Source: a virus. Taken from it: a stretch of 29,643 nucleotides of DNA. The notes beneath the pieces are model-generated. The model had not been told where the DNA came from and did no database searches. It was given only the letters and a program-made list of their open reading frames with translations. The position numbers and the translations under genes are program-made. This document shows positions 1 to 6,318 of the stretch, piece after piece (the first letter of the stretch is position 1; each line of letters opens with the position of its first letter). The DNA is taken from the IMG/VR virus record IMGVR_UViG_3300027901_000440, positions 1 through 29,643 of that record. One strand, given 5' to 3'.

Positions 1-279
1 ATCGCACTCGGCGCTGGCGCGGACGTAACCAACTCTGTAACCAGCAGGACCACCATCCTAGTCATCGCAGATGCAAATAGCAAGTCCATCAAAGCCAAGA
101 AAGCCAGGTCTATGGGTATCGACCTTATCAGCCCATCTCAGTTTTTCCTGATGTGCGGTAACGTAACAGCATCTAATGGTGACGGGCAAATCAGTCAGGT
201 CAGGATCAAGAAGCCAAAGCCGATCACCAAACCAACTGAGAAGAGGAAGCATTCGTCTGTGCGGCGAATCGAACTATAG
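1..279 (+). CDS. C-terminal end of a BRCT-domain protein (partial)
   Basis: The gene enters from the left edge in frame 1 and stops at TAG 277-279, so only the last 92 residues are visible. The visible part begins near a GADVTNSVTSRTTILV stretch, followed by KAKKARSMGIDLISPSQFF. This is the shape of a BRCT domain: a glycine-rich turn, a strand ending in hydrophobic residues, then a helix of lysines/alanines and the 'G..iisp..F' end. The tail is basic (KKPKPITKPTEKRKH). BRCT domains bind DNA ends or phosphopeptides and occur at the C-terminus of NAD-dependent DNA ligases and of DnaQ-like exonucleases, either of which would suit this replication-rich phage. The domain call is by pattern; which parent protein it belongs to cannot be decided from this window. 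Confidence 0.6.
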   Translation: MALGAGADVTNSVTSRTTILVIADANSKSIKAKKARSMGIDLISPSQFFLMCGNVTASNGDGQISQVRIKKPKPITKPTEKRKHSSVRRIEL

Positions 280-288
280 GAGTAACCC

Positions 289-1305
289 ATGCAGGATCGA
301 AAGCTGTGTTTCAACGACATCTTGCTTACCCCACAATATTCGAAACTAGATTCTCGTACTACACCAGATATCTCTACTACTATAGGAAACATAAAATTAA
401 GCACACCTATCATATCTGCACCAATGGATTCTATCACTGATGAAGAAATGGTTGTGTGTATGGATAAGCTTGGATGTCTTGGTATTCTGTCTAGATATAT
501 CAATATTGATCCAGACGAAGAACTTGGAAGACAAATTCGTAAAATCCAGTCTGCCAAAAATCGTGGTACAACCAATGTTGGATGTGCAATTGGCATAAAG
601 AATGATGACATAACTCTAAGAACCAGATGTTTACTCAAGGCTGGCTGTAATGTCTTATGTATAGATGTTGCACATGGTGATCACGAAAAAATGTATACAG
701 CCATAGATTCAGTACGCAAATTGAAAAATGAATTTGAATTTGTGCTTATGGCTGGTAACGTATGTACACCAGAAGCGACAATTAGATTTGCTCGTCATGG
801 AGTTGATGCAATCAAAGTAGGTATAGGGCCAGGCGCAGTTTGTACCACAAGAATAACAACGGGATTTGGCTGCCCACAAATGTCGGCTATACTAGAATGT
901 GCGTCGGCGGTAAAAGAAATATATCCCCGTGTAGCCATTATCGCCGATGGAGGAATAAGAAATTCTGGCGATATGGTAAAATGCTTATGGGGTGGTGCCA
1001 ATGCTTGTATGATAGGATATTTACTGGCAGGAACAAGTAGTACACCCAAAATAAATGGGCGTATGGTGTATCGTGGTATGAGTTGTAGAATGGCGTCTGG
1101 ACGACCAGACATAGCTCCAGAAGGAATTGAGATCGAAGTCGCGGATCAGGGCCAGACAGAAGAAGTCGTGGGCGAGTATATCAAGGGAATTCGCTCAGGT
1201 TTAGCCATGGGTGGCGCTGAGAATCTTGACCAGTTACGGTCGAACGTGAAACACGTTGTGGTGAGCCAACTATCTCTCAGCGAAACAATGCCAAAGGATA
1301 GTTAG
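289..1305 (+). CDS. IMP dehydrogenase/GMP reductase family enzyme, CBS-less
   Basis: A 338-aa (beta/alpha)8-barrel oxidoreductase of purine metabolism. The catalytic cysteine is C185 in GIGPGAVCTTRITTGFGCPQ, the loop that attacks C2 of IMP/GMP. N-terminal LCFNDILLTPQYS and APMDSIT match the family's first strands, and ADGGIRNSGDMVKCLWGGANACMIG is the phosphate-binding part. The CBS pair of ordinary cellular IMPDH (about 490 aa) is absent, as in GMP reductases and some short IMPDHs. The C-terminus (VVSQLSLSETMPKDS) resembles the IMPDH end 'AGL.ESHPHD', so I favour IMPDH, i.e. IMP to XMP for GTP synthesis, but GMP reductase is possible. The start is preceded by AGGAG. Codons up to about 1130 are markedly more AT-rich than the last 170 bases, suggesting a mosaic gene. 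Confidence 0.85.
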   Translation: MQDRKLCFNDILLTPQYSKLDSRTTPDISTTIGNIKLSTPIISAPMDSITDEEMVVCMDKLGCLGILSRYINIDPDEELGRQIRKIQSAKNRGTTNVGCAIGIKNDDITLRTRCLLKAGCNVLCIDVAHGDHEKMYTAIDSVRKLKNEFEFVLMAGNVCTPEATIRFARHGVDAIKVGIGPGAVCTTRITTGFGCPQMSAILECASAVKEIYPRVAIIADGGIRNSGDMVKCLWGGANACMIGYLLAGTSSTPKINGRMVYRGMSCRMASGRPDIAPEGIEIEVADQGQTEEVVGEYIKGIRSGLAMGGAENLDQLRSNVKHVVVSQLSLSETMPKDS

Positions 1306-1356
1306 TTGATTGATCTGACTGGACGCTAACAACAAAAGCAAATGGAGCAAAACCAA

Positions 1357-1611
1357 ATGAACAAAACAACACTGGAGATTGACGAGGATGGGAATGTTAG
1401 GTGCCTATATACCGACATCATCGATTTGTATTCCATCGGGAAAATTGTCAAAGTGAGCAAGGCGTCTAACGTTGAGTTCAACGAGGCAAAGCAAAGCTGG
1501 GAAGTATTATCTCTCAGCGGAGAAGTCTTGTACACTCATACGAACCGAGAAACAGCAATCGAGTGGGAAATAGAACATTTCAGCCCGACTGGACCATATT
1601 GGGATGGCTAA
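1357..1611 (+). CDS. Small phage protein of unknown function
   Basis: An 84-aa protein I do not recognise. An earlier in-frame ATG lies at 1342, but GGAG at 1344-1347 sits nine bases before the ATG at 1357, so the later start is chosen. It is acidic, begins with an alternating-strand segment (TTLEIDEDGNVRCLY) and reads like a small all-beta protein with a short C-terminal helix (TNRETAIEWEIEHF). The last eight bases overlap the HNH endonuclease that follows. No catalytic motif, signal peptide or membrane segment is visible. Confidence 0.65.
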   Translation: MNKTTLEIDEDGNVRCLYTDIIDLYSIGKIVKVSKASNVEFNEAKQSWEVLSLSGEVLYTHTNRETAIEWEIEHFSPTGPYWDG

Positions 1612-2263
1612 ATATAGCAGAATAACATCAAAGTTACTTGCAGCAAACGAGCATAAATTTTGGAAATCTGTAGATCGAACAGTTGATGGATGCTGGTTAT
1701 GGCCTAAGTCTCTCGACAAAGATGGGTATGGTAGATTTGAATTCGGAACAAACGGAAAGATGTATAGGATAGGGGCTCATAGAGCAGCTTATTTTTTCAC
1801 CACCGGACATCTACCCTCTGATAATGAATTAGTTTGTCATCACTGCGATAATCCGACATGTGTGAATCCAGGACATCTATTTACTGGTGATCTACAAGCC
1901 AATATGGACGACATGAATAATAAAGATAGAGGTAGGTCAAAACTGAAAAAAGCAGATGTCATCCAAATACGACGATTATTGCAATCTGATGCCAAAATAA
2001 CATACGATGAAATAGCAAAGAGATTTGGTGTTAGGAGTCCAACGATCTGCTCCATAGCTAATTACGCCTCTTGGCCAAAGTTAGACGTTGGACCAATACC
2101 CAAAAGATCAAAAATAAATAACGATGATTCTATCAAAATAGTTGAGATGCATCAAGCTGGAATATCAGCAAGGAAAATAGGATTGAAATTCGGTGTATGC
2201 CATCACACAATTGTGGCTATTATAAGAAACAGGAGTTTGTCAGATGGCGAGAGTGACAGTTGA
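1604..2263 (+). CDS. HNH homing endonuclease with C-terminal HTH repeats
   Basis: A 219-aa free-standing endonuclease. Residues about 25-110 carry the phage HNH signature: W-L-W preceding DGYGRF, then AHRAAYFFTTGHLP, HHCDNPTCVNPGHL and TGDLQANMDDM, with the paired histidines and the Asn of a His-Me finger plus two zinc-type cysteines. The C-terminal half holds two helix-turn-helix-like repeats (YDEIAKRFGVRSPTICSIA; SARKIGLKFGVCHHTIVAII) that would read target DNA. It overlaps the upstream gene by 8 nt and the downstream gene by 20 nt, so it is wedged between two small genes without leaving a spacer. It is AT-richer than the following genes, as expected of an inserted element. It is not a close relative of the four paralogous HEGs elsewhere in the window. 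Confidence 0.88.
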   Translation: MAKYSRITSKLLAANEHKFWKSVDRTVDGCWLWPKSLDKDGYGRFEFGTNGKMYRIGAHRAAYFFTTGHLPSDNELVCHHCDNPTCVNPGHLFTGDLQANMDDMNNKDRGRSKLKKADVIQIRRLLQSDAKITYDEIAKRFGVRSPTICSIANYASWPKLDVGPIPKRSKINNDDSIKIVEMHQAGISARKIGLKFGVCHHTIVAIIRNRSLSDGESDS

Positions 2264-2465
2264 CGTAAACGACAAATCGATCGACAAGGCTGTCAGGGAA
2301 GAACTCAAGCGGCTACATCGCAGAGTTAGCACCCTTGAGCTTTCGGTTGCCCGCTGGAAGGGTAAGGTCAGGGATCAACAGAAGCAGGTTGAGACAGCCA
2401 AGAGAATCGTTTCGTTGGCATCTCATATCGCCGATGAATTCGGCGGATCAGAGTGGGACGAATAA
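2244..2465 (+). CDS. Small coiled-coil protein
   Basis: A 73-aa charged protein with an almost continuous helical heptad-like pattern (VREELKRLHRRVSTLELSVARWKGKVRDQQKQVETAKRIV), so probably a short coiled-coil oligomer. GGAG about eight bases upstream, inside the 3' end of the HNH gene, supports the ATG at 2244. Function unknown. Base composition returns to the phage average here, unlike the AT-richer HNH gene it overlaps. Confidence 0.7.
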   Translation: MARVTVDVNDKSIDKAVREELKRLHRRVSTLELSVARWKGKVRDQQKQVETAKRIVSLASHIADEFGGSEWDE

Positions 2466-2668
2466 TGGACGACGATAGAAAAGACAGACTCGACGCGATA
2501 TTTGCGTTGATAAAGGAAGCTGCTGTTAGGAAGTGTTGGCCAGATGAAGATGATTTTTGTCCAATGGAATTTTCTGGTGGTAATTTCGATGATGCTTATC
2601 AAGGCGGCAAGGAAGCTGGAGAAGTGTTGTTCGCTAGACGCCTACAGAAGCTAATCGGGGGGGGGTAA
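2465..2668 (+). CDS. Small acidic phage protein of unknown function
   Basis: A 67-aa protein starting at the ATG that overlaps the previous stop (TAATG), which I prefer over an in-frame GTG at 2453 because of the coupling. It is acidic (DDDRKDRLD, PDEDDF) with a helical C-terminus (GKEAGEVLFARRLQKLIGGG). The last codons are a run of nine G (2657-2665) followed directly by the TAA, so slippage there would change the C-terminus and could read into the next gene. No family recognised. Confidence 0.65.
   Translation: MDDDRKDRLDAIFALIKEAAVRKCWPDEDDFCPMEFSGGNFDDAYQGGKEAGEVLFARRLQKLIGGG
2657..2665. repeat. Homopolymer run of nine G
   Basis: Nine consecutive G residues at the very end of the small acidic gene, directly before its TAA stop. 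Runs this long are unstable in replication and prone to polymerase slippage. A one-base change would remove the stop and alter the junction to the gene starting at 2670. It could equally be a sequencing artefact. Confidence 0.9.
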
Positions 2669-2669
2669 G

Positions 2670-3272
2670 ATGGAAGTATTCAGAGGATGGTACAGAAAAT
2701 CACTAAGTCGTAAAGGGGCTGTGTGGCACCGTGTCTGTCGTATAGATTCGATTCTCGAAGATCATCAGATGGCCTACACAGTTTGTGGGAGACGCATCCC
2801 TACTACCAAATGCGACTTCGACATGAAACCAGATAACGAATGTATGCAGTGTTCAAAGTCTCCAGGAGTCATCGTCGAAACCGGGCGGGGTTTCGTTCCA
2901 GTTGGCGCAAAGTCAATCCTAACAAAAGCTGCGGCGGTCGCCGAACTCAAGCGTCTATTGAAACCACGAACTTACTATCTTAGAATCTGGGGTCACGAAG
3001 GCGTTTGTATCACGGCGAAATGGGAATCAGATGTCAGTGTATCCATATACACAGAAGACGAGATCATAACAAAGAAACGAACAAGGTGTGTAATGACTCT
3101 GGAGCAAATCCAGGCAGACCTGGGTCGATTCAAGTCTGCTATCGATTGTGTCTGTGATGCATCTGATGTCTTGGCAATAGCCGCCAAGCGAAAAAAGAAC
3201 CTCAAAGGTCGTCTGACCAAAGCAGAAAGTCAAGCGTATTTCGAAGAACTCCTACACGAAGCGGAGAAGTAA
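2670..3272 (+). CDS. Conserved-looking phage protein, possible zinc-binding N-terminus
   Basis: A 200-aa protein I cannot assign. The N-terminal third carries cysteines spaced as a possible zinc site (VCGRR, KCDF, ECMQCSKSP). Residues about 75-140 look like a mixed alpha/beta domain (KAAAVAELKRLLKPRTYYLRIWGHEGVCITAKWES), and the C-terminus is basic and helical (AAKRKKNLKGRLTKAESQAYFEELLHEAEK). It starts one base after the previous stop and ends one base before the next start, so it lies in the same run of co-translated small genes. No catalytic motif stands out. Confidence 0.7.
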   Translation: MEVFRGWYRKSLSRKGAVWHRVCRIDSILEDHQMAYTVCGRRIPTTKCDFDMKPDNECMQCSKSPGVIVETGRGFVPVGAKSILTKAAAVAELKRLLKPRTYYLRIWGHEGVCITAKWESDVSVSIYTEDEIITKKRTRCVMTLEQIQADLGRFKSAIDCVCDASDVLAIAAKRKKNLKGRLTKAESQAYFEELLHEAEK

Positions 3273-3273
3273 C

Positions 3274-3480
3274 ATGCGTGGGAAAAAGCAAATCGTCATC
3301 GACATCGACCAAGAAGGTAACTGCTCTATTGACGGAGAAGGATTCATTGGACCTGAATGCGGTCATTTTATTGGCGAGATCGAATCTTCTCTCGGTGTAA
3401 CCGAAACCCAGAAGGACAAACCAGAGTATCGTCAGCGGCGCACAACGTCCAGCCGCAACACTCAGCGGAGTGGGAGATGA
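3274..3480 (+). CDS. DUF2997-like small protein
   Basis: A 68-aa protein whose first 50 residues follow the DUF2997 pattern: a short strand pair (QIVIDIDQEGNCSID), 'GEGFIGPEC' with the conserved glycine and cysteine, a helix (HFIGEIESSLGV), then 'TETQKDKPEY'. DUF2997 proteins are small, of unknown function, and found in cyanobacteria, other bacteria and phages. The C-terminal RQRRTTSSRNTQRSG tail is basic and probably disordered. It is followed by an ATGA overlap with the next gene. The family call rests on pattern recognition. Confidence 0.7.
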   Translation: MRGKKQIVIDIDQEGNCSIDGEGFIGPECGHFIGEIESSLGVTETQKDKPEYRQRRTTSSRNTQRSGR

Positions 3481-3632
3481 CAACCAACAGCGAAGCAATG
3501 TTGATCGCCGTAGCAGGATTTGCCCAGAGTATTGTAACATTGTTGACGTTCGGGTTTTACCGACCTGCGTGGGAATTCGGTGTTGTAGTGTGGTTGATGA
3601 GACGTAAGTTCCCAGATGACGGAGAAGAGTGA
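3477..3632 (+). CDS. Small single-pass membrane protein
   Basis: A 51-aa protein starting at the ATG that overlaps the previous stop (ATGA, 3477-3480) with GGGAG just upstream. A longer in-frame reading from 3357 exists but would overlap the DUF2997 gene throughout. Residues about 8-38 (LIAVAGFAQSIVTLL...EFGVVVWLM) form one or two hydrophobic helices, ending in RRKFPDDGEE, so the C-terminus is probably cytoplasmic. Function unknown; it ends in a TGATG overlap with the next gene. Confidence 0.6.
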   Translation: MTTNSEAMLIAVAGFAQSIVTLLTFGFYRPAWEFGVVVWLMRRKFPDDGEE

Positions 3633-3820
3633 TGGCAAACATTCTAAACCAGTCGGCTACGAAAAAGTTTATCCTGAGAAGATTCAAAGAACTGCGTGCT
3701 GGTCCACCGATGACTCGTGTGTCAAAACAATATTTAGATGAATTAGAAGCGTGGCTAAAAAACAAGATAGTCCAGGATATAAAAAGTCATCCATCGACAG
3801 GGGTAACATTCAAGCCTTAA
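3632..3820 (+). CDS. Small basic protein, possible truncated histone-fold type
   Basis: A 62-aa basic protein. The start is the ATG of the TGATG overlap; a GTG lies one codon earlier. The layout is a short helix (ATKKFILRRFKEL), a loop, 'TRVSKQYLDELEAWLKNKIVQDIKSHP' as one long helix, then 'STGVTFKP'. This resembles the small histone-fold proteins of bacteria and phages, in which a short helix is followed by 'VS...l..L...v..l...a...a...grkTlkp', and this one would end exactly at the KTLKP-like strand. That is inference from pattern only; it may simply be a helical DNA-binding or unknown protein. From about 3640 onward the DNA becomes AT-rich. Confidence 0.6.
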   Translation: MANILNQSATKKFILRRFKELRAGPPMTRVSKQYLDELEAWLKNKIVQDIKSHPSTGVTFKP

Positions 3821-3832
3821 CGGAGAAATAAA

Positions 3833-4129
3833 ATGAATGATGCAGAACTAATTTATACATATGAACAAGCACGCCGCGTAGCGACTAGACTTAAACTAAT
3901 ATTAACAACCGTAGAATCACCAATCGATGGATATAAATATTTTACGATAGGACCAAGGCGGTATGGTACATTGAAGCAAATACAGGAACAATTACAAAAG
4001 CACTATTCAGCTTGTACACAATCGCAATGCCCTATAGTAAAATTTACATCACTCCATGCAGCGATGGCGTTTCTTATTGGATTTGCTGTGTCTTCAAAAC
4101 AACCAATACCTTTTGTTACCGATGCATAG
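3833..4129 (+). CDS. Phage protein of unknown function
   Basis: A 98-aa protein with a GGAG eight to ten bases before its ATG. The sequence (YEQARRVATRLKLILTTVESPIDGYKYFTIGPRRYGTLKQIQEQLQKHY) suggests helix-strand-strand-helix with a C-terminal hydrophobic helix (AAMAFLIGFAVSS). Two cysteines at CTQSQC could bind metal. The DNA is AT-rich like the downstream gene at 4385. Not recognised; no further coding is convincing until 4385. Confidence 0.65.
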   Translation: MNDAELIYTYEQARRVATRLKLILTTVESPIDGYKYFTIGPRRYGTLKQIQEQLQKHYSACTQSQCPIVKFTSLHAAMAFLIGFAVSSKQPIPFVTDA

Positions 4130-4226
4130 TGCTACACGTGGATGATCCAGCGATGCCAATGGCTGTCGGATCATGGCTGGAAGCAACGTACCCATGTGGG
4201 GGCGCAAGTACCCCGACCGGCATTTT

Positions 4227-4296
4227 GCGGCAGTAGCCCAAATGGAAGAGGCAACCCGACAAGGGTAGAGTTGTTGGTTCGAATCCAACCTGCCGC
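4227..4296 (+). tRNA. tRNA-like element with a shortened anticodon arm
   Basis: Acceptor GCGGCAG (4227-4233) pairs perfectly with CTGCCGC (4290-4296). The D arm GCC...GGC (4236-4252) has an 11-nt AATGG-containing loop. The T arm GTTGG/CCAAC (4273-4289) has the canonical loop TTCGAAT. Between the arms there are only 20 nt instead of the usual 23 or so: the anticodon arm folds best as ACCC (4254-4257), loop GACAA, GGGT (4263-4266), i.e. a 4-bp stem with a 5-nt loop. No anticodon can be assigned. It is therefore a degraded tRNA gene, a tRNA-like RNA, or an attachment-site relic. No CCA is encoded. The 4130-4384 interval holding it shows no convincing protein gene. Confidence 0.6.
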
Positions 4297-4384
4297 TTTT
4301 CGAAATGTGCTCGGGCTTTGCACGATTCACTCGCCACCAGTTCCAACCCGCCAGTTTAGTGTGCGTCTATTTTTGGAGAAGAAA

Positions 4385-4657
4385 ATGAAAGTTGTTATAA
4401 ATAAATGTTACGGTGGATTTGGTCTTAGCAAAGAGGCTATGGTATTTATGGGTTTCGAATGGGATGGCTATGGTTATTGCTCAAAATTATCTCGTTCTGA
4501 CCCAAAACTTGTAAAATGTGTAGAACAACTTGGTGCAAAAGCCAATGGTTCTCATGCTAATTTAAAAATAATTGAAATCCCGAACAACATTGATTTTACA
4601 ATTGAAGAATATGATGGAATGGAATGGGTAGCAGAAAAACATCGTACATGGGGATAA
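4385..4657 (+). CDS. Conserved phage protein of the CYGGFG type
   Basis: A 90-aa protein starting at the ATG preceded by TTTTTGGAGAAGAAA. A longer open frame from 4142 runs through the tRNA-like element and is rejected as a start. The N-terminus MKVVINKCYGGFGLSKEA is the hallmark of a small protein family common in phage genomes, normally continuing into a region that reads 'eipnn.dft.eeydG.Ewv.ek.r.w', as here. The function is not known to me. The gene is AT-rich and free-standing, with structured intergenic DNA on both sides. Confidence 0.8.
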   Translation: MKVVINKCYGGFGLSKEAMVFMGFEWDGYGYCSKLSRSDPKLVKCVEQLGAKANGSHANLKIIEIPNNIDFTIEEYDGMEWVAEKHRTWG

Positions 4658-4676
4658 TTAATTAATACACACCATT

Positions 4677-4750
4677 TAGACTTTGGCTGATCCGCTCGGC
4701 ATAAATGCTAAGCCACTAGTCTAGAAAGATAAGACACAGAGCCTAGCGGA
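4677..4750 (+). ncRNA. Candidate structured RNA (hairpin with possible pseudoknot)
   Basis: In the 155-base gap between genes, TAGACT (4677-4682) pairs with AGTCTA (4718-4723). Just inside, TGGCT (4684-4688) pairs with AGCCA (4711-4715), and inside that GCAT/ATGC (4699-4702/4705-4708) can form a small tip. The loop segment TCCGCT (4691-4696) is complementary to AGCGGA (4745-4750) downstream, which would close a pseudoknot. No T-tract follows, so it is not an intrinsic terminator. It may be a leader element of the gene at 4813 or a small RNA. The evidence is base pairing only. Confidence 0.4.
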
Positions 4751-4812
4751 GTAGAAAGAAAATATAGGAATATCGTCTCATGTTATCAAAAAACGACCAT
4801 TAAAGGAGAAAA

Positions 4813-4995
4813 GTGATAAAAAAACAAACTGAAAAACAACGCATTCATAAAATAGTAGTTGGCGCACTTAGAGAAGCAATACGAGCCCACGGTAACATAA
4901 ATAAACTGTTAATTGGCAGTGCCGCAAAAAGAATCACTGGCACGCTACTTGCAAGGAAGGAAAGCGATGAACGATCTACTCCCGACAGTCGTTAG
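4813..4995 (+). CDS. Small basic phage protein of unknown function
   Basis: A 60-aa protein with a GTG start preceded by AAAGGAGAAAA. It is basic (KKQTEKQRIHK) with an amphipathic helix (IVVGALREAIRAHGNINKLLIGSAAKRITGTLLAR). The size and composition fit a small nucleic-acid-binding or regulatory protein, but no family is recognised. Its end overlaps the next gene by 29 bases in another frame. Confidence 0.6.
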   Translation: MIKKQTEKQRIHKIVVGALREAIRAHGNINKLLIGSAAKRITGTLLARKESDERSTPDSR

Positions 4996-5200
4996 ATGTC
5001 GTATCGATGATATCACAGTCAAGGTTTGTCACGGTGAGATACCGGACGTATGCAGACTGCTTCGTTTTGATCCAGTCACGGAATTTGAATTGCCAGACGC
5101 AAAAGCTAGCGATGAGCAATTTCAGGACTGGCTTGATCTCTACCGCCATTCGTCCAAGTGGTTCGGAATGCATCTGTTGGAGGAAGCGAAATGCGATTAG
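4967..5200 (+). CDS. Phage protein of unknown function
   Basis: A 77-aa protein. The frame is open from 4913, but AAGGAAAG directly before the ATG at 4967 decides the start. It is acidic: a strand-rich first half (TVVRCRIDDITVKVCHGEIPDVCRLLRFD) followed by a helical part ending in DLYRHSSKWFGMHLLEEAKCD. It overlaps the peptide deformylase start by 10 bases, implying co-translation. Function not recognised. Confidence 0.65.
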   Translation: MNDLLPTVVRCRIDDITVKVCHGEIPDVCRLLRFDPVTEFELPDAKASDEQFQDWLDLYRHSSKWFGMHLLEEAKCD

Positions 5201-5682
5201 TCTACTACCCAGACCCGAGATTATTGGCCACATGTGTAGAGGCACCAAAACAGTCACAAGACGAGAGGGCTCGGCTCGCGGCGAGAATGTGGAAAATCAT
5301 GCGCAAGAACCGTGGGGTTGGACTAGCTGCGCCCCAAGTAGGTCTCAACATCCGTATGTTTGTCTGGAGCCACGGTGGACAGGATCAGGCAATTTGGAAT
5401 CCCGTGCTGAGTTGTGTCAGCGGTTGCATCGAATCAACAGAAGGATGTCTATCGTTGCCAAAGGTGAACGTAACACTACAGAGGGCAACATCGTCAATCA
5501 TGGCTGGCGAGGGTATCAATGGTAAGCCGCTGAGATTTATTGGAGATGAAAACACAACCAGGATTTGGCAACACGAGATTGACCATCTCGACGGAAAGTT
5601 GATCATCGACAACATGGGACGAGACGACACGCTCGCTAACCGTGATGCGCTGCGCACCCTACTTGGTAACACCGTCGCTTGA
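5191..5682 (+). CDS. def: Peptide deformylase
   Basis: A 163-aa metalloenzyme that removes the N-formyl group from nascent proteins at the ribosome exit. All three family motifs are intact: GVGLAAPQ (42-49), EGCLS with metal ligand C86, and HEIDH with ligands H128 and H132 and catalytic E129. The length matches bacterial/phage deformylases. The ATG at 5191 is preceded by GGAGG and lies inside the end of the previous gene. Phage deformylases are known, for example in marine T4-like phages, where they are thought to keep processing of phage proteins going when host synthesis declines. Normal phage base composition. Confidence 0.95.
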   Translation: MRLVYYPDPRLLATCVEAPKQSQDERARLAARMWKIMRKNRGVGLAAPQVGLNIRMFVWSHGGQDQAIWNPVLSCVSGCIESTEGCLSLPKVNVTLQRATSSIMAGEGINGKPLRFIGDENTTRIWQHEIDHLDGKLIIDNMGRDDTLANRDALRTLLGNTVA

Positions 5683-5755
5683 CAAAATGAAGAAGAAGTG
5701 GCCAAGATGAACTTTTTTCGACTTTTTTCAAAAAACTTGGAGCGCTTTTGCGATT

Positions 5756-5784
5756 TTGGACTCTCTATACTAATAGAATATTAT
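5756..5784 (+). promoter_or_regulatory. Candidate sigma70-type promoter
   Basis: TTGGAC (5756-5761) and TATTAT (5779-5784) are separated by exactly 17 bases. The -10 matches the TATAAT consensus at five of six positions, the -35 at only three of six. It lies in an AT-rich patch with repeated CTTTTTTC/AAAAAACTT stretches (5711-5740). It is followed by about 270 bases without a convincing gene, so it may drive a small RNA or the gene at 6059. Confidence 0.4.
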
Positions 5785-6058
5785 AGTTTTCTTTCGCATC
5801 GGATCGCCAGCGCAACAGGTCATCGAATCGGAGCGATGGTCTTGACTAACCACCGTACAGATGTGCTTGACTATTCTAACAACCCATACATTTCCTCGTC
5901 TAGCGCTGATATTACCAATGATTTACTAATTGGTAGACAGGATGTGATTGGTTCTAACCGAAGCAATTCGACACAGTGCTCCGAATCGAAGATTCCAGTA
6001 GATAGGAATTCAAGAACAGTATAGAAAAAAAACGGCAGTGCGCGCGGAGGGTTCAAAA
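5785..6058 (+). other. Gene-poor interval with hairpins; possible small RNA or leader
   Basis: A weak open frame (5698-6024) crosses this interval, but it has a poor start and a serine/asparagine-rich low-information C-terminus. The DNA contains several hairpins: a perfect 7-bp stem TACCAAT/ATTGGTA (5913-5919 with 5929-5935, 9-nt loop), CATCG/CGATG around 5823-5840, and ATTCC/GGAAT near 5993-6007. Together with the promoter-like sequence just upstream this suggests a transcribed structured RNA or a long leader of the zinc-finger gene at 6059. No canonical tRNA can be folded here. Everything about function is inference. Confidence 0.3.
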
Positions 6059-6316
6059 ATGGAATGTCTGGTCTGCCGTCAAAAAATAAAGCCTGGGGAA
6101 CAAATATTTTGGGGTAATCAGATGATTTATTGTGGCCCCGGAGAACACGATTGCAGCTATTCTGAGGCTGCGTCAGGTCTAGTAGGGGCAGCACACCTGG
6201 GTTGTCTGGAAAATCGCATAGCGGCTGCGAGAGAATTAAATACGGTGGTTTCTGAGCCCGTGGTGGAGTCTGTTGTAACGCGGTCGAATGCCTTGGACGC
6301 TTTTAAGGAGTTGTAA
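6059..6316 (+). CDS. Small zinc-finger-like protein
   Basis: An 85-aa protein starting at the ATG preceded by GCGGAGGG. An in-frame ATG-like start at 6038 has no such site. MECLVCRQKIKPGEQIFWGNQMIYCGPGEHDCSYS.....HLGCLE offers CxxC plus later Cys/His ligands for one or two zinc ions, arranged like a LIM/treble-clef-type finger. The C-terminal half is helical and less conserved in appearance. Function unknown; it may be a regulatory or host-takeover protein. Confidence 0.65.
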   Translation: MECLVCRQKIKPGEQIFWGNQMIYCGPGEHDCSYSEAASGLVGAAHLGCLENRIAAARELNTVVSEPVVESVVTRSNALDAFKEL

Positions 6317-6318
6317 TA

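Noticed and set aside
4155-4222. Second tRNA upstream of the tRNA-like element
   Set aside because: A GGGG/CCCC arm with a GCAA-containing loop is present, but no matching acceptor or D arm can be folded.
4094-4346. Minus-strand frames containing a VGFEPTTLPL-like stretch
   Set aside because: This is the usual artefact of translating a tRNA gene antisense (T-loop and acceptor), not a protein.
4142-4384. Upstream extension of the CYGGFG-type gene
   Set aside because: The open frame passes through the tRNA-like element and has no ribosome-binding site; the ATG at 4385 has a good one and gives the family N-terminus.
5698-6024. 108-codon open frame from a GTG
   Set aside because: Poor start context, serine/asparagine-rich end, covers promoter-like and hairpin sequences; no recognisable domain. 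Kept as a gene-poor interval instead.
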